A stretch of DNA of 64,000 nucleotides, taken from NCBI GenBank assembly GCA_964558665.1, contig CAZLFA010000003.1, positions 1 through 64,000 of the forward strand, in the 5' to 3' direction. A program made the translations under genes and the position numbers. The stretch is from CAZLFA01 sp964558665 (lineage in GTDB: Bacteria; Desulfobacterota; Syntrophia; Syntrophales; PHBD01). Shown one piece after another: positions 17,499-25,356 of this stretch. The notes beneath the pieces are model-generated. The model did not search any database and was not told where the DNA came from. It worked only from the letters and a program-made list of their open reading frames with translations. Each line of letters begins with the position of its first letter. Position 1 is the first letter of the stretch.

Positions 17499-18692
17499 AT
17501 GGCCACATACGCAATTACCCCGGCTGATGCTCTTACATCTGCACTCGCTAGTCAGCAAGACACCAGAAAATCGCTTTCTAATTCAGCGCTTGGCAGCGGA
17601 CTGAAATATTACCAAGACGGAGACTATGAGAAGGCCGTTTCCGAATTTAAAAGGGCCGTGTCACTGAATCCGGAATCGGCAGATGCATATACATATATGG
17701 GGAATTCTTACATTAAACTGGACAAATACGACGAGGCCATAGCCGCTTATAAGAAACCGGTTATTCTTGATCAGTCTTCAACCGAGGCAAAGAAGAACCT
17801 GGGCAATGCCTATATGGAGGCTGAACGTTATGATGAGGCTGAGGACGTATTCAAGCAGATGGCCAAGCAGGAGTCCACATCGCCTTATGCTCATAACTCC
17901 CTGGGCTATCTGTATATGAAAACAGGCCGCAATGATGAGGCGGTATTAGAATTCCAGAAGGTCATCAACATTTCCCCTTATGACGGTAACGGTTATTATG
18001 GATTAGGCCTTGCCTACAATAATCAGGGAAAATATGCAGAGGCCGTGAAACAGTTTCAGGAGGCAATCAGGCTTAAGGAGGATTTTGCTTTTGCCTATGC
18101 GGATTTGGGTTATGCATATATTGGCCTGGATCAGAAAGATAAAGCCCAGGAACAGATTGACATTCTGTACGATATGAATACGGATAAGAGCAATGCCCTC
18201 GCTGCCGAGCTTGAACTTTCCCTCATGACACCTCAGATCGTCGATATCGATGTAGAGGATTCGACATTTTTATCGCCCCTCGGCCCGTTTACCAGTGTTT
18301 CCATTCTTGACAGTTCGCTGAATACCGCAAACGCATCAAAATCCTTTTCCATGGTGTTTCAATTCAATCAGCAGATGGATATCGCCTCCGTGCAGAATAC
18401 GTTCAACTGGTCTATCAGCAAAGCCCAGGGAGGCACAGGAGGCTGGTATAACAACGGTGTAACGGTTGAACCGGAAAGAGAAATTGAGATTCCCCCCTTT
18501 CCGACAAGCGTATACTACGATCCCACAACCTACCAGGCGACTGTTTTTTTCACCATTAGCCAGAATGCCGACGCCAACGGATTAACCGATCCTTCACATT
18601 GGGTATTTAAGTTCGCCGGAACCGACGTCGGCGGATATGCGATGGATAAATCTGCCGATGAATATGACGGGGCTGCCGGCAAGGTATTCTGA
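17499..18692 (+). CDS. TPR protein with C-terminal Ig-like (SbsA-type) domain
   Basis: A 397-residue protein. An N-terminal tail MATYAITPADALTSALASQQ without a signal peptide precedes six TPR units (about 33-235; e.g. KYYQDGDYEKAVSEFKRAVSLNPES, AYNNQGKYAEAVKQFQEA). The last about 160 residues are beta-rich with KSFSMVFQFNQQMDIASVQN and DPSHWVFKFAG, resembling a SbsA/Big_5-type Ig fold normally found on surface proteins. A surface-type domain without a Sec signal is odd. An SD (AAGAGGTG) precedes the ATG. The divergent 180-base region may be shared with the 17319 gene. Confidence 0.7.
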   Translation: MATYAITPADALTSALASQQDTRKSLSNSALGSGLKYYQDGDYEKAVSEFKRAVSLNPESADAYTYMGNSYIKLDKYDEAIAAYKKPVILDQSSTEAKKNLGNAYMEAERYDEAEDVFKQMAKQESTSPYAHNSLGYLYMKTGRNDEAVLEFQKVINISPYDGNGYYGLGLAYNNQGKYAEAVKQFQEAIRLKEDFAFAYADLGYAYIGLDQKDKAQEQIDILYDMNTDKSNALAAELELSLMTPQIVDIDVEDSTFLSPLGPFTSVSILDSSLNTANASKSFSMVFQFNQQMDIASVQNTFNWSISKAQGGTGGWYNNGVTVEPEREIEIPPFPTSVYYDPTTYQATVFFTISQNADANGLTDPSHWVFKFAGTDVGGYAMDKSADEYDGAAGKVF

Positions 18693-18728
18693 TTCCCGTT
18701 TTTAATCAAAGCGCCATTTGCGTTTGCA

Positions 18729-19652
18729 TCAGCTTGAAAACAGTTTTCTGGCCTGTTTTATCCATTTGACGTAAAACGGCAAAGCCCTGTGAATTCTTTC
18801 CACAGCCTCTCTTGCAGACCTTTCTCCCTCCTTTTCGAGATAGTCAATACGCGAAAAGTCTGTCCAGTGTAACGTTCCCACATCCGGCCGGATTATGACA
18901 TCGGCGTCTTTCAGTTCATAGTTTAACAGTTTTTGAATCGTAATCTCCCCTGCCCTGTAAAATATTCCCTTTGCCGTTTTAAAGTCATCCCAGAGACGGA
19001 TATCGATATCAACAACAACGGCAATCACTATTTCAGCCCCGCTTTCCCGGGCGGCATGAACAGGCACCAGACTTACAACGCCCCCATCCGCCAGCAGGCG
19101 TTCTCCTTCCTTTATCGGCTCTACCGCTCCCGGCACTGCGCAACTGGCCAGTACCGCCTTGCGCAGCGAGCCCTCAGAAAAAATAATCTTATCGCCGGTC
19201 AGCAGGTCTGTCGCCACTGCTCTAAAGGGAATTTTCGTCTCTTCTATGTTTATGTCCGGGACAAAGTAGTCTATTATCGCCTTGAACTCATCGGCGGGTA
19301 TAAGGCCCGGCTTAAACATGGTACGCGCCATATAAAACCGCCCTTTCAGAAACCTCTTGATGCGGTCAGACCATTTGTTTGTATCCGGGACAGGCGATTC
19401 GGATATCGCCATGATCGGTGATTCCAGAAACTCCGGGCTGGCGAGATAGCCGTTCACTTTTTCACGCAGAGCCGAGGGCGATATCCCGCAGGCATAAGCT
19501 GCTCCGATAATAGCGCCCATGCTGGTGCCGACAATTATGTCTATCGGGATTTCCACGGCTTCAAAGGCTTTGAGAACGCCTATGTGTGCAAATCCCCTGG
19601 CTCCGCCGCCTCCCAATGCCAGACCGATGCGTTTTCCGCTCCACATCTTCAT
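18729..19652 (-). CDS. Patatin-like phospholipase (RssA type)
   Basis: A cytoplasmic or membrane-associated serine lipase-fold protein. I start it at 19652 (MKMWSGKRIGLAL, 308 residues) because the 35 preceding codons carry no domain. The anion-hole GGGGARG (14-20) and nucleophile elbow G42-T-S44-M-G46 are intact, and the catalytic Asp sits in LLADGGVVSLVPV. Activity would be hydrolysis of membrane lipid acyl chains, though RssA/YlbK-type proteins have few defined substrates. An SD-like AAGGG lies ten bases upstream. It reads away from the YtxH gene on the same strand, and a two-gene unit is possible. Confidence 0.88.
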   Translation of the reverse strand: MKMWSGKRIGLALGGGGARGFAHIGVLKAFEAVEIPIDIIVGTSMGAIIGAAYACGISPSALREKVNGYLASPEFLESPIMAISESPVPDTNKWSDRIKRFLKGRFYMARTMFKPGLIPADEFKAIIDYFVPDINIEETKIPFRAVATDLLTGDKIIFSEGSLRKAVLASCAVPGAVEPIKEGERLLADGGVVSLVPVHAARESGAEIVIAVVVDIDIRLWDDFKTAKGIFYRAGEITIQKLLNYELKDADVIIRPDVGTLHWTDFSRIDYLEKEGERSAREAVERIHRALPFYVKWIKQARKLFSS

Positions 19653-19778
19653 TGCAGTCAACCCTTGATAAGGAAAATGATTATTCAGGGTTTTTGATTC
19701 TTTACCATGACAAAACCCGGCAATCATAATGCAGTGCCGGGTTTTAAGATACTTCAAACAAATTTTCGATTAAGCTGA

Positions 19779-20072
19779 TTATGCCTGTGTGGTTCCGGCC
19801 TTCTCTTCCTTGAATGCCTCGACACCGGCTTCAATGGCCTTTTTCAACCTCTGTTTGTTTTCTTCGTATGATTCCTTGCCTTTGCCGGCGAGCGAGTCCA
19901 TTCTCTGCTTGGCCTGCTCGTACTGCTCCTTTGCTTTCTCAAGCAGTTCCTCAGTTGATCTGCATATATCCTCGCGCGTCTCTTTGCCGCTTTTCGGAGC
20001 GTAGAGAACTCCCAGTGCGACACCTATCAAGCCACCGACAATTAACCCTTTGATCCAGTCATCTGCTGCCAT
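19779..20072 (-). CDS. YtxH domain protein
   Basis: A 97-residue protein with a short N-terminal hydrophobic segment LIVGGLIGVALGVLYAPKSGKETR (about 9-32), the diagnostic YtxH motif GxLxAPxSGxETR, then a long charged amphipathic helix to the end (Lys/Glu/Gln rich). Homologues are membrane-anchored stress-associated proteins of unknown role. A clear SD (AAAGGAGAAAAG) precedes the ATG at 20072. Confidence 0.85.
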   Translation of the reverse strand: MAADDWIKGLIVGGLIGVALGVLYAPKSGKETREDICRSTEELLEKAKEQYEQAKQRMDSLAGKGKESYEENKQRLKKAIEAGVEAFKEEKAGTTQA

Positions 20073-20255
20073 GATCTTTTCTCCTTTCCCGCATCAGCGG
20101 TTAATGAATTTCATAGTTACTTTTATCACACATTATTGAAACAGACAACCTTAACAACACCTAAATAATCCGGTGTCTTTTTCTTTCTTTTCCGGACTTT
20201 TCAAAGACAGGTCTAATGCAGCCCGTAAAAATGACGTGCGTTATTTATTTGCTCT

Positions 20256-21101
20256 TTAACCATTTTCGTTCCAGGTAACGATATACTCCGCGCCGTTTGC
20301 CGCAATATCGGGCTCCTGTATTTTCCATGCCCCGTTTAACCCTGCTTCCGCAGCCGCCATTTCGAAATGGCTGATGGCAATGCCCATGTCGATGTTCTGC
20401 AGACTGATGCCCTGGAACAGCTTGTCGTAAACCGGCGTCCTCTTCAGGAAGAAGTGAAAGCGACTGCCCTCTTCTTCCATCATAACTCTCCACGGCTGCT
20501 TGTTGGATGCTGACGGCGCCAGCCGCACCGCCTCAAGAACATCCCCGTACGCGCCTGCCTCCAGGATCGTTAAGGGCGTATTTAAGTCACCGTGGAAATA
20601 CATCTCCTGCCAGGATTTACGGGTATGCGATGCAGCGGTGAAACGAAACAGCCGGTCGGTTACCGACTTTTTCGCACTGGCATAACCGACAGGGGTAATT
20701 GCAGGGAGGACTTCATCGCCGGCAAGCTCCATTCTTTCTGCAAAACCGCTTCTGTTGAAAGTACCGCCCAGCCAGCAGGTTCCCAGTCCCAGTTCGGTTG
20801 CCTCAAGGACGTTTCTCTCCATAGCATAACCGAAATCCTCCATGGCCATGGGACCCTTGGTTACAGCTCCGGCGATGAAAAGCGAAGCCCCTTTAATTAC
20901 TCCATATGTACCAAGGCCCTTCAACTCCGACCTCTCCATGTCCGACAAGTCGAGCAGGCGGAACCGCAGCCTGCTGCCGAAAGGTACCTTGGTATTCGTT
21001 TTGAGAAAATTTTCCAACAGGATCTTCGCATCCTGATCAACCTGTTTTTCTTGATACGTTCTGCAGGATACCCTTTTTTTTATTGTCTCAATAACAGACA
21101 T
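20256..21101 (-). CDS. Nitroreductase family protein (TM1586-type)
   Basis: A 281-residue FMN-dependent oxidoreductase fold. The frame extends one TTG codon upstream, and I use the ATG at 21101. N-terminal IKKRVSCRTYQEK (FMN-phosphate-binding Arg/Ser) and EATELGLGTCWLGG (about 100-113) fix the nitroreductase fold. The second half repeats the pattern (AVRLAPSASNKQPWRVM), which fits the fused two-repeat TM_NiRdase family rather than the 200-residue homodimers. Substrate unknown: quinones, nitro compounds or a housekeeping flavin role. It is monocistronic. Confidence 0.85.
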   Translation of the reverse strand: MSVIETIKKRVSCRTYQEKQVDQDAKILLENFLKTNTKVPFGSRLRFRLLDLSDMERSELKGLGTYGVIKGASLFIAGAVTKGPMAMEDFGYAMERNVLEATELGLGTCWLGGTFNRSGFAERMELAGDEVLPAITPVGYASAKKSVTDRLFRFTAASHTRKSWQEMYFHGDLNTPLTILEAGAYGDVLEAVRLAPSASNKQPWRVMMEEEGSRFHFFLKRTPVYDKLFQGISLQNIDMGIAISHFEMAAAEAGLNGAWKIQEPDIAANGAEYIVTWNENG

Positions 21102-21207
21102 CAATACAGAACCCTTTTTTAAACCAAATTATACAGAAATAAAACGTTGTCAAGTCCGCAAAAACGTTTCTCTGTGAAGTGTCTTAATGTGCTTTTATTC
21201 AATAACC

Positions 21208-21243
21208 AAGCCCCTGAACAGAAAACTGTTCAGGGGCTTTTAA
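21208..21243. terminator. Hairpin between nitroreductase and CoA-transferase genes
   Basis: AAGCCCCTGAACAG (21208-21221) and its exact complement CTGTTCAGGGGCTT (21226-21239) form a 14-bp stem with an AAAA loop. On the + strand a short T-run follows. On the minus strand, where the CoA-transferase genes end at 21376, there is no strong T-run. It likely insulates that operon from the nitroreductase gene. Confidence 0.7.
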
Positions 21244-21375
21244 TATTGCCGGGTAGACCATCGCCTTTCAGCAATGAGGCATCAAGCGTCTCAAGTCGCG
21301 GCAATTCCCGACCGATTCATACACCTGTCTTCAGAATGGCGGCTGCATTCCTTTTATGATGTACGTCTCTTCGGA

Positions 21376-22158
21376 CTATTTAACCTTTCTGTTCAGGAAG
21401 TAACCGTCGGGATCACACTCCTCGCGCAGCAGGCGCAGGTCTTCGGCAGCGGGTTCCTGCATTTCCTTAAGGTCAGGAGAAACAAGCAAATCGAAACTGA
21501 CCAGTTCCTGTATCTCTTTTGCGGTCTTGCCGGGAAGCACTTCCAACAGGACCATCCTTTTTGTCTTCTTGTCAAAACCGAAAAGAGCTTGATTGGTTAT
21601 TACCCGATAAGGTCCCTCTCCCATGACGCCTGCCTTTTCACGATAATCGGCCGATCCATCCCCGAAGCCGATGCTGGTCAGAAATTCGACTTTATCCACG
21701 AATCTTCTTTTCTCAAGCGCCATGATAATAATCGATTTTTCGCAGTTGGCTGCCATTGCCCCGGCCCCCCCGCTGCCCGGGAAGCGCGTTTGCGGTTTGT
21801 TGTAATCGCCCCCTTCAAAAGTGGAGCACACATTGCCGTACATGTCGATCTGCGCGCCCCCTATAAATGCATAGTCGGAATAGCCCCGCTGGGTCAATTC
21901 AAACACGGCGCTCAGGCCTTTAAGGTAGCAGGCCTTTCGACAGGCTCTTGTATCGCCGACGGAAAGAGGCATTCCCATTTCCAGGACCGGACTCAGCGGA
22001 CCCGATTCAAAAATCATGGCCAGGTTCGGCGCATGGGTGAGTTGGGCATGCATAGACGCAATAATAGGCAAGCCGGTTCCCACAAAGACTATTTTTTCAT
22101 CCTCTAATACTCTCGATCCCGTGTAGGCTATCATTTCAAATGGTGTATATTCAGGCAT
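21376..22158 (-). CDS. CoA-transferase subunit B (glutaconate type)
   Basis: Beta-type subunit of a family I CoA-transferase, moving CoA between acyl-CoA and a carboxylate. The start at 22158 (MPEYTPFEMIAYTGSR, 260 residues) carries the SD AGGAGG. The 43 extra in-frame codons upstream overlap the A gene and are rejected. Features are VFVGTGLPIIASMHAQ (about 27-42), the FESGPLSPVLEMGMPLSVGD block where the Glu is the expected CoA-ester nucleophile region, and FIGGAQIDMYGNVCST. The partner subunit lies immediately upstream. The substrate is uncertain: glutaconate, 2-methylsuccinate and other short acids are all possible. Confidence 0.85.
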   Translation of the reverse strand: MPEYTPFEMIAYTGSRVLEDEKIVFVGTGLPIIASMHAQLTHAPNLAMIFESGPLSPVLEMGMPLSVGDTRACRKACYLKGLSAVFELTQRGYSDYAFIGGAQIDMYGNVCSTFEGGDYNKPQTRFPGSGGAGAMAANCEKSIIIMALEKRRFVDKVEFLTSIGFGDGSADYREKAGVMGEGPYRVITNQALFGFDKKTKRMVLLEVLPGKTAKEIQELVSFDLLVSPDLKEMQEPAAEDLRLLREECDPDGYFLNRKVK

Positions 22159-22190
22159 GTATAAATCCTCCTTGTTTTCGTATTTGTTTT

Positions 22191-23264
22191 TTACGACAGA
22201 ATAATCGGTTGCCCGCCATCCATATCCCGGAGCTGTCTCAGTTTCTTGTATGATATTTTGTCCAGGAAATCGTCGTATGTTTCGCATCCGAATATATATT
22301 CGTCATAGTATTTTTTCAGGGCATCCTTCTTGCCGGTCTTGCGGAATTCATCGCATATCGAGCGGAACTTCAGGATGTGCTCCATGTCAAACCAGTAAGA
22401 ACCATATGATGCGCCGGGGTAGGCACCATAAGGCTGCTCAACAAGTGCGTCAACGGCGGCATAGGGGATCTCCGTCAGGTTCGGATATGTACGTATATTC
22501 TCATTAGGGATGATTTTTTCCGTCGTCACGATGCTTCTGACGGCAGCCATCGTAATCTCCGGACAGGTACAATGAGCGCCAAATATCCGGCAGTTTCCGT
22601 ACATATCCGCTGCAGTTACATGCACAATGGCGACATCAGGATGACACGCGGGCACCATGTATATATTTTTTCCGCTGAACGGGCATTGGCCCATTGTACC
22701 GCGGTTGACAAGCTCCATATCGGACCCGCCGTGATCTCTTGTGGGTATGAATGGAATGCCCATGGCTGCAGCCTTAAACCTTGCCGACATTCCATAGTTC
22801 GTATAATCATCAAGCCTGATCATACCCTTCGATGTGAGATGCCTCAGCAGCGGAGCGATACCGATGACTTCGTAACCCCACCAGGCCAGTTCAACCCGAT
22901 TGATTGAAATGCGGTCCGGGTCGAGAACCATTGCACCGGCAAGAAGTTCGGCACAGATGGAATTGGATTGAAATGATAAAGTCAGGTCGCGGGCGCCGTG
23001 GCGTATTATTTCGTGAACGATAGCCACGGGAACACGAGTGTTGACAAAACCGCCAATGCCGATGTTGATTCCGTCCCTTATAAACACGTCCACGGCCTGC
23101 TTTAGGGTTTTTCTCTTGTCATGCATGCCCTTGGACTTGGCCGACATGGTTTTTCTAGCTTCGTCAGGCGTCGGCCCCCACCATTCGAATGGCTGTTCCG
23201 CCAGTTTCTTGTCGTACTTCAGACCGGAAACTTTATTAATTTTTGAACCTACTTTTTTCTTCAT
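22191..23264 (-). CDS. CoA-transferase subunit A (glutaconate type)
   Basis: Alpha-type subunit. The start at 23264 (MKKKVGSKINK, 357 residues) has SD AAGGAGAG. About 50 N-terminal residues (FEWWGPTPDEARKTMS) are extra to the classic subunit. The core has DGINIGIGGFVNTRVPVAIVHEIIRHG, the CoA-binding strand-turn region, NRVELAWWGYEVIGIAP and ADMYGNCRIFG. The conserved C-terminal DYDEYIFGCETYDDFLDKI region is also present. The partner B gene starts 32 bases downstream of its stop. Together they would form a heterotetramer for acid activation in an anaerobic fermentation or syntrophic pathway. Confidence 0.85.
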   Translation of the reverse strand: MKKKVGSKINKVSGLKYDKKLAEQPFEWWGPTPDEARKTMSAKSKGMHDKRKTLKQAVDVFIRDGINIGIGGFVNTRVPVAIVHEIIRHGARDLTLSFQSNSICAELLAGAMVLDPDRISINRVELAWWGYEVIGIAPLLRHLTSKGMIRLDDYTNYGMSARFKAAAMGIPFIPTRDHGGSDMELVNRGTMGQCPFSGKNIYMVPACHPDVAIVHVTAADMYGNCRIFGAHCTCPEITMAAVRSIVTTEKIIPNENIRTYPNLTEIPYAAVDALVEQPYGAYPGASYGSYWFDMEHILKFRSICDEFRKTGKKDALKKYYDEYIFGCETYDDFLDKISYKKLRQLRDMDGGQPIILS

Positions 23265-23294
23265 GCCACTCTCCTTAAATTTATTTAAATCCAT

Positions 23295-23523
23295 CTCCGG
23301 ATTCCGCAGAAAACCCGATGATGATTGTTATATTCAGGCGGTCGCCATATACTAAAGAGAATCGACTTCAGTCAAGAAAAAACCGCCTTTTTGACCATAT
23401 ATATAAGTCTTTTACCCTCTCATTTTATATTGTCGTGATCAGATTAATTATGTATGATAAATTTGTGATGTTGTTCTCGGATCAAGGGATGACTTACATG
23501 TAGGGAAGTTGTCCATGGTTATT
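23295..23523. other. Leader of the CoA-transferase operon
   Basis: On the minus strand a -35 TTGACT (23375-23370) and TATATG (23351-23346) are 18 bases apart, a candidate promoter for the operon. The rest holds no gene I can support. Short frames here lack an SD and domain content. Confidence 0.35.
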
Positions 23524-23689
23524 GTCCCTTTCGGGGATGGTTGAAACCCCTCGCCTTAGGCGAAGAGAAGTTAGGCGAAGTCCTCAAGAGGACGAGCCAT
23601 TATAGATATTCTATTAAGCGGTCGCAAAAAGTCGAATTCATTCGACGCGACCGCTGAACCCATCGGCTTGAAGCCGGTGGTGATTCAGT
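23524..23689. repeat. Hairpin cluster resembling an IS200/IS605-type end
   Basis: Four perfect or near-perfect stems are packed together: TCGCC-TTA-GGCGA (23551-23563), GTCCTC-AA-GAGGAC (23580-23593), the compound hairpin AGCGGTCGC...GCGACCGCT (23617-23655) with an inner GTCGAA/TTCGAC stem and a five-A bulge, and CGGCT-TGA-AGCCG (23664-23676). Small subterminal hairpins of this type are recognised by Y1 transposases at IS200/IS605 ends, and Y1-dependent PATEs and REPs have no ORF of their own. No tnpA or tnpB is present, so this would be an orphan end or a structured RNA. Identity is inferred. Confidence 0.4.
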
Positions 23690-23690
23690 G

Positions 23691-23736
23691 TCCATCCGGA
23701 AACCCTGGATGCTGAAACTTTTGGTTTCCGGACGGA
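23691..23736. repeat. Dispersed palindromic repeat, copy 1
   Basis: TCCATCCGGAAACC (23691-23704) and GGTTTCCGGACGGA (23723-23736) are inverted with one mismatch, around an 18-base loop. A close relative lies at 36152-36197, and a shorter related hairpin is at 26739-26757. This suggests a repeat family of the genome rather than a gene-specific element. Confidence 0.55.
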
Positions 23737-23798
23737 AACCAGTTAGCCTTGATGTAGAGGAAACAACCCAATTTATATCTTACTGTAGGAGGTGATCC

Positions 23799-24341
23799 AT
23801 GAAACCAATAGGCCCCATGATGTGGGAACATCGCCTGATTGAAAGAATGCTGCGGTCATTTGCCGACGAAATAAGCAGCATCAGTCAGCATCAAAAGATA
23901 GACACGGTCTTCATCGATACTGCGGTCGATTTCATACGCACGTATGCGGACCGGACCCACCACGGCAAGGAGGAAGACATCCTCTTTCGCGATCTCCGGA
24001 AGAAGCAACTGACGCCTGATCATGCAAAGATCATGGATGAGCTTGTTCAGGAGCATATAATCTCCAGAAAAAAAGTGGCGGCTCTCGTCGATGCGAAGGA
24101 CAGGTACCTTCAGGGAGAAGACACGGCCGATGAAGTTATCAGGCTGCTTGCCGAGCTTGCCGAATTTTATCCCAGGCACATCGAAAAAGAGGACAAGCAT
24201 TTCTTCTATCCCTGCCTGGATTATTTCAGCAAGGAGGAGCAGGACAAGATGCTGGAGGAGTTCTGGGAATTCGACAGAAAAATGATTCATGAAAAATACA
24301 AAAAAGTTGTTGATCAGATCGAGGACAGGAAACTAAAATAA
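23799..24341 (+). CDS. Hemerythrin-like (HHE) domain protein
   Basis: A 180-residue four-helix protein of the hemerythrin HHE superfamily. His and carboxylate ligands of a di-iron site are spread in the expected order: W-E-H11-R, THHGKEEDILF (about 52-62), QEHIISRKK (about 86-94), YPRHIEKEDKHFFYP (about 128-142). The family binds O2, NO or iron or acts as an iron-storage or redox sensor. In anaerobes, oxygen scavenging or sensing is a common suggestion. SD TAGGAGGTGATCC is strong. The gene stands alone, followed by a GC-rich terminator. Confidence 0.85.
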   Translation: MKPIGPMMWEHRLIERMLRSFADEISSISQHQKIDTVFIDTAVDFIRTYADRTHHGKEEDILFRDLRKKQLTPDHAKIMDELVQEHIISRKKVAALVDAKDRYLQGEDTADEVIRLLAELAEFYPRHIEKEDKHFFYPCLDYFSKEEQDKMLEEFWEFDRKMIHEKYKKVVDQIEDRKLK

Positions 24342-24369
24342 AAATCTTCCAAGCCCGTAATATATTCTA

Positions 24370-24411
24370 CGGCCCCCGTAATCCGGCTTATTTCAGGGGC
24401 CGTTTCCTGTT
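24370..24411 (+). terminator. Terminator after hemerythrin gene
   Basis: CGGCCCC (24370-24376) pairs with GGGGCCG (24396-24402), and TTTCCTGTTT follows. It closes the hemerythrin transcript just before the DUF192 gene. Confidence 0.7.
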
Positions 24412-24426
24412 TAAGGACACGCCGTC

Positions 24427-24942
24427 ATGCTTTTTCAATTGTGTTTCAGATATTTTGCAGGTCTTGTCATTTCCTGCCTTGCAATAATGTTCCCCGCATC
24501 CCTTCCCGCGGCAGGATTTTGTCCGGACGCGGCAGTTAATTCGCCTAAAGCCCTGTGGCAAACCCTGCCCGTAACAGCCCGCGCAGAAATCAGAGGCAAA
24601 GCCATAGAACTTGAAGTTGCGAGAACAGAGGAGGAACGGGCCCGCGGTCTCATGTATCGCCCATGCCTGCCGGAAAACAGGGGCATGATCTTCGTCTACG
24701 ATCATCCCGAACAGGTGAATTTCTGGATGAAAGATGTATTGATTCCGCTCGACATTATCTTTCTTTCACACGGAAAGATAAAGACAATCTATAGAAATCT
24801 CCTGCCATGCCATGCGGAGAATTGCCCCGACTATGTCTCGAAATCTGAAATAGACCAGGTCCTGGAATTGAACGCCGGGATGAGCGACAAACTACTTTTA
24901 AAGGAAAATGACGTCATTGTGATCCGTTTTCATGCCCGATAA
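24427..24942 (+). CDS. DUF192 family secreted protein
   Basis: A 171-residue protein with an N-terminal hydrophobic region (about 1-35, containing FAGLVISCLAIMFPASLPAAG) that looks like a signal peptide. The DUF192 core follows: TEEERARGLMYRPCLPENRGMIFVYDHPEQVNFWMKDVLIPLDIIFLS, the family signature with its RGLMxR and FWMKxxxxPLDIxFL blocks, and DQVLELNAG near the end. Function is unknown. The fold is a small beta-barrel that may bind a ligand in the periplasm. It has a weak SD and follows the hemerythrin terminator. Confidence 0.88.
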   Translation: MLFQLCFRYFAGLVISCLAIMFPASLPAAGFCPDAAVNSPKALWQTLPVTARAEIRGKAIELEVARTEEERARGLMYRPCLPENRGMIFVYDHPEQVNFWMKDVLIPLDIIFLSHGKIKTIYRNLLPCHAENCPDYVSKSEIDQVLELNAGMSDKLLLKENDVIVIRFHAR

Positions 24943-25142
24943 ACAGGTCTCCGGAAACACTCCCCGCCTCCGCAGGCCATTTTACCCCTTGCATTGATTA
25001 TGGTTATCGGCTAGATTCTGTCCCGCCCGGGACAACGGAATCAGCTCCATTCACCTTGAAACTGCAGCATCTGTACACCAGCAGAAAACCGCCCGGAACG
25101 ATCTTGAACTTGTCCCGCACGGACTCAATAACGGAGGATAAA

Positions 25143-25343
25143 ATGTTTGGAAATATCGGCATGACGGAATTGATCATCATTCTCATCATTGCCCTCGTTA
25201 TATTCGGCCCCGGGAAACTTCCCGAGATCGGCGGTGCCATAGGCAGGGGAATTAAGGATTTCAAAAGGGCGATGTCTGAACCGGACAGGAAACAGGAAGA
25301 GGCAGCCGGAACAGCAAAAGAAAAGGAACAGGGCAAATCCTGA
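25143..25343 (+). CDS. tatA: TatA/TatE twin-arginine translocase subunit
   Basis: A 66-residue pore subunit. Start at 25143 with SD GGAGGATAAA; the in-frame Met at 25056 is too far upstream. The N-terminal transmembrane helix MTELIIILIIALVIFGPGKLPEIG (about 7-30) includes the conserved FGPxKLPE hinge, followed by an amphipathic helix GRGIKDFKRAM and a charged tail. Alone it can act in the Tat pathway, which exports folded proteins, with TatC elsewhere. No tatC or tatB is in the window. It is followed 13 bases later by the PRC/MgtE gene. Confidence 0.92.
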   Translation: MFGNIGMTELIIILIIALVIFGPGKLPEIGGAIGRGIKDFKRAMSEPDRKQEEAAGTAKEKEQGKS

Positions 25344-25356
25344 AGGGCATCGGATC

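Noticed and set aside
25056..25142. Longer N-terminus for TatA
   Set aside because: The 29 extra codons lack a domain and SD. The downstream ATG at 25143 with GGAGG fits the TatA helix.
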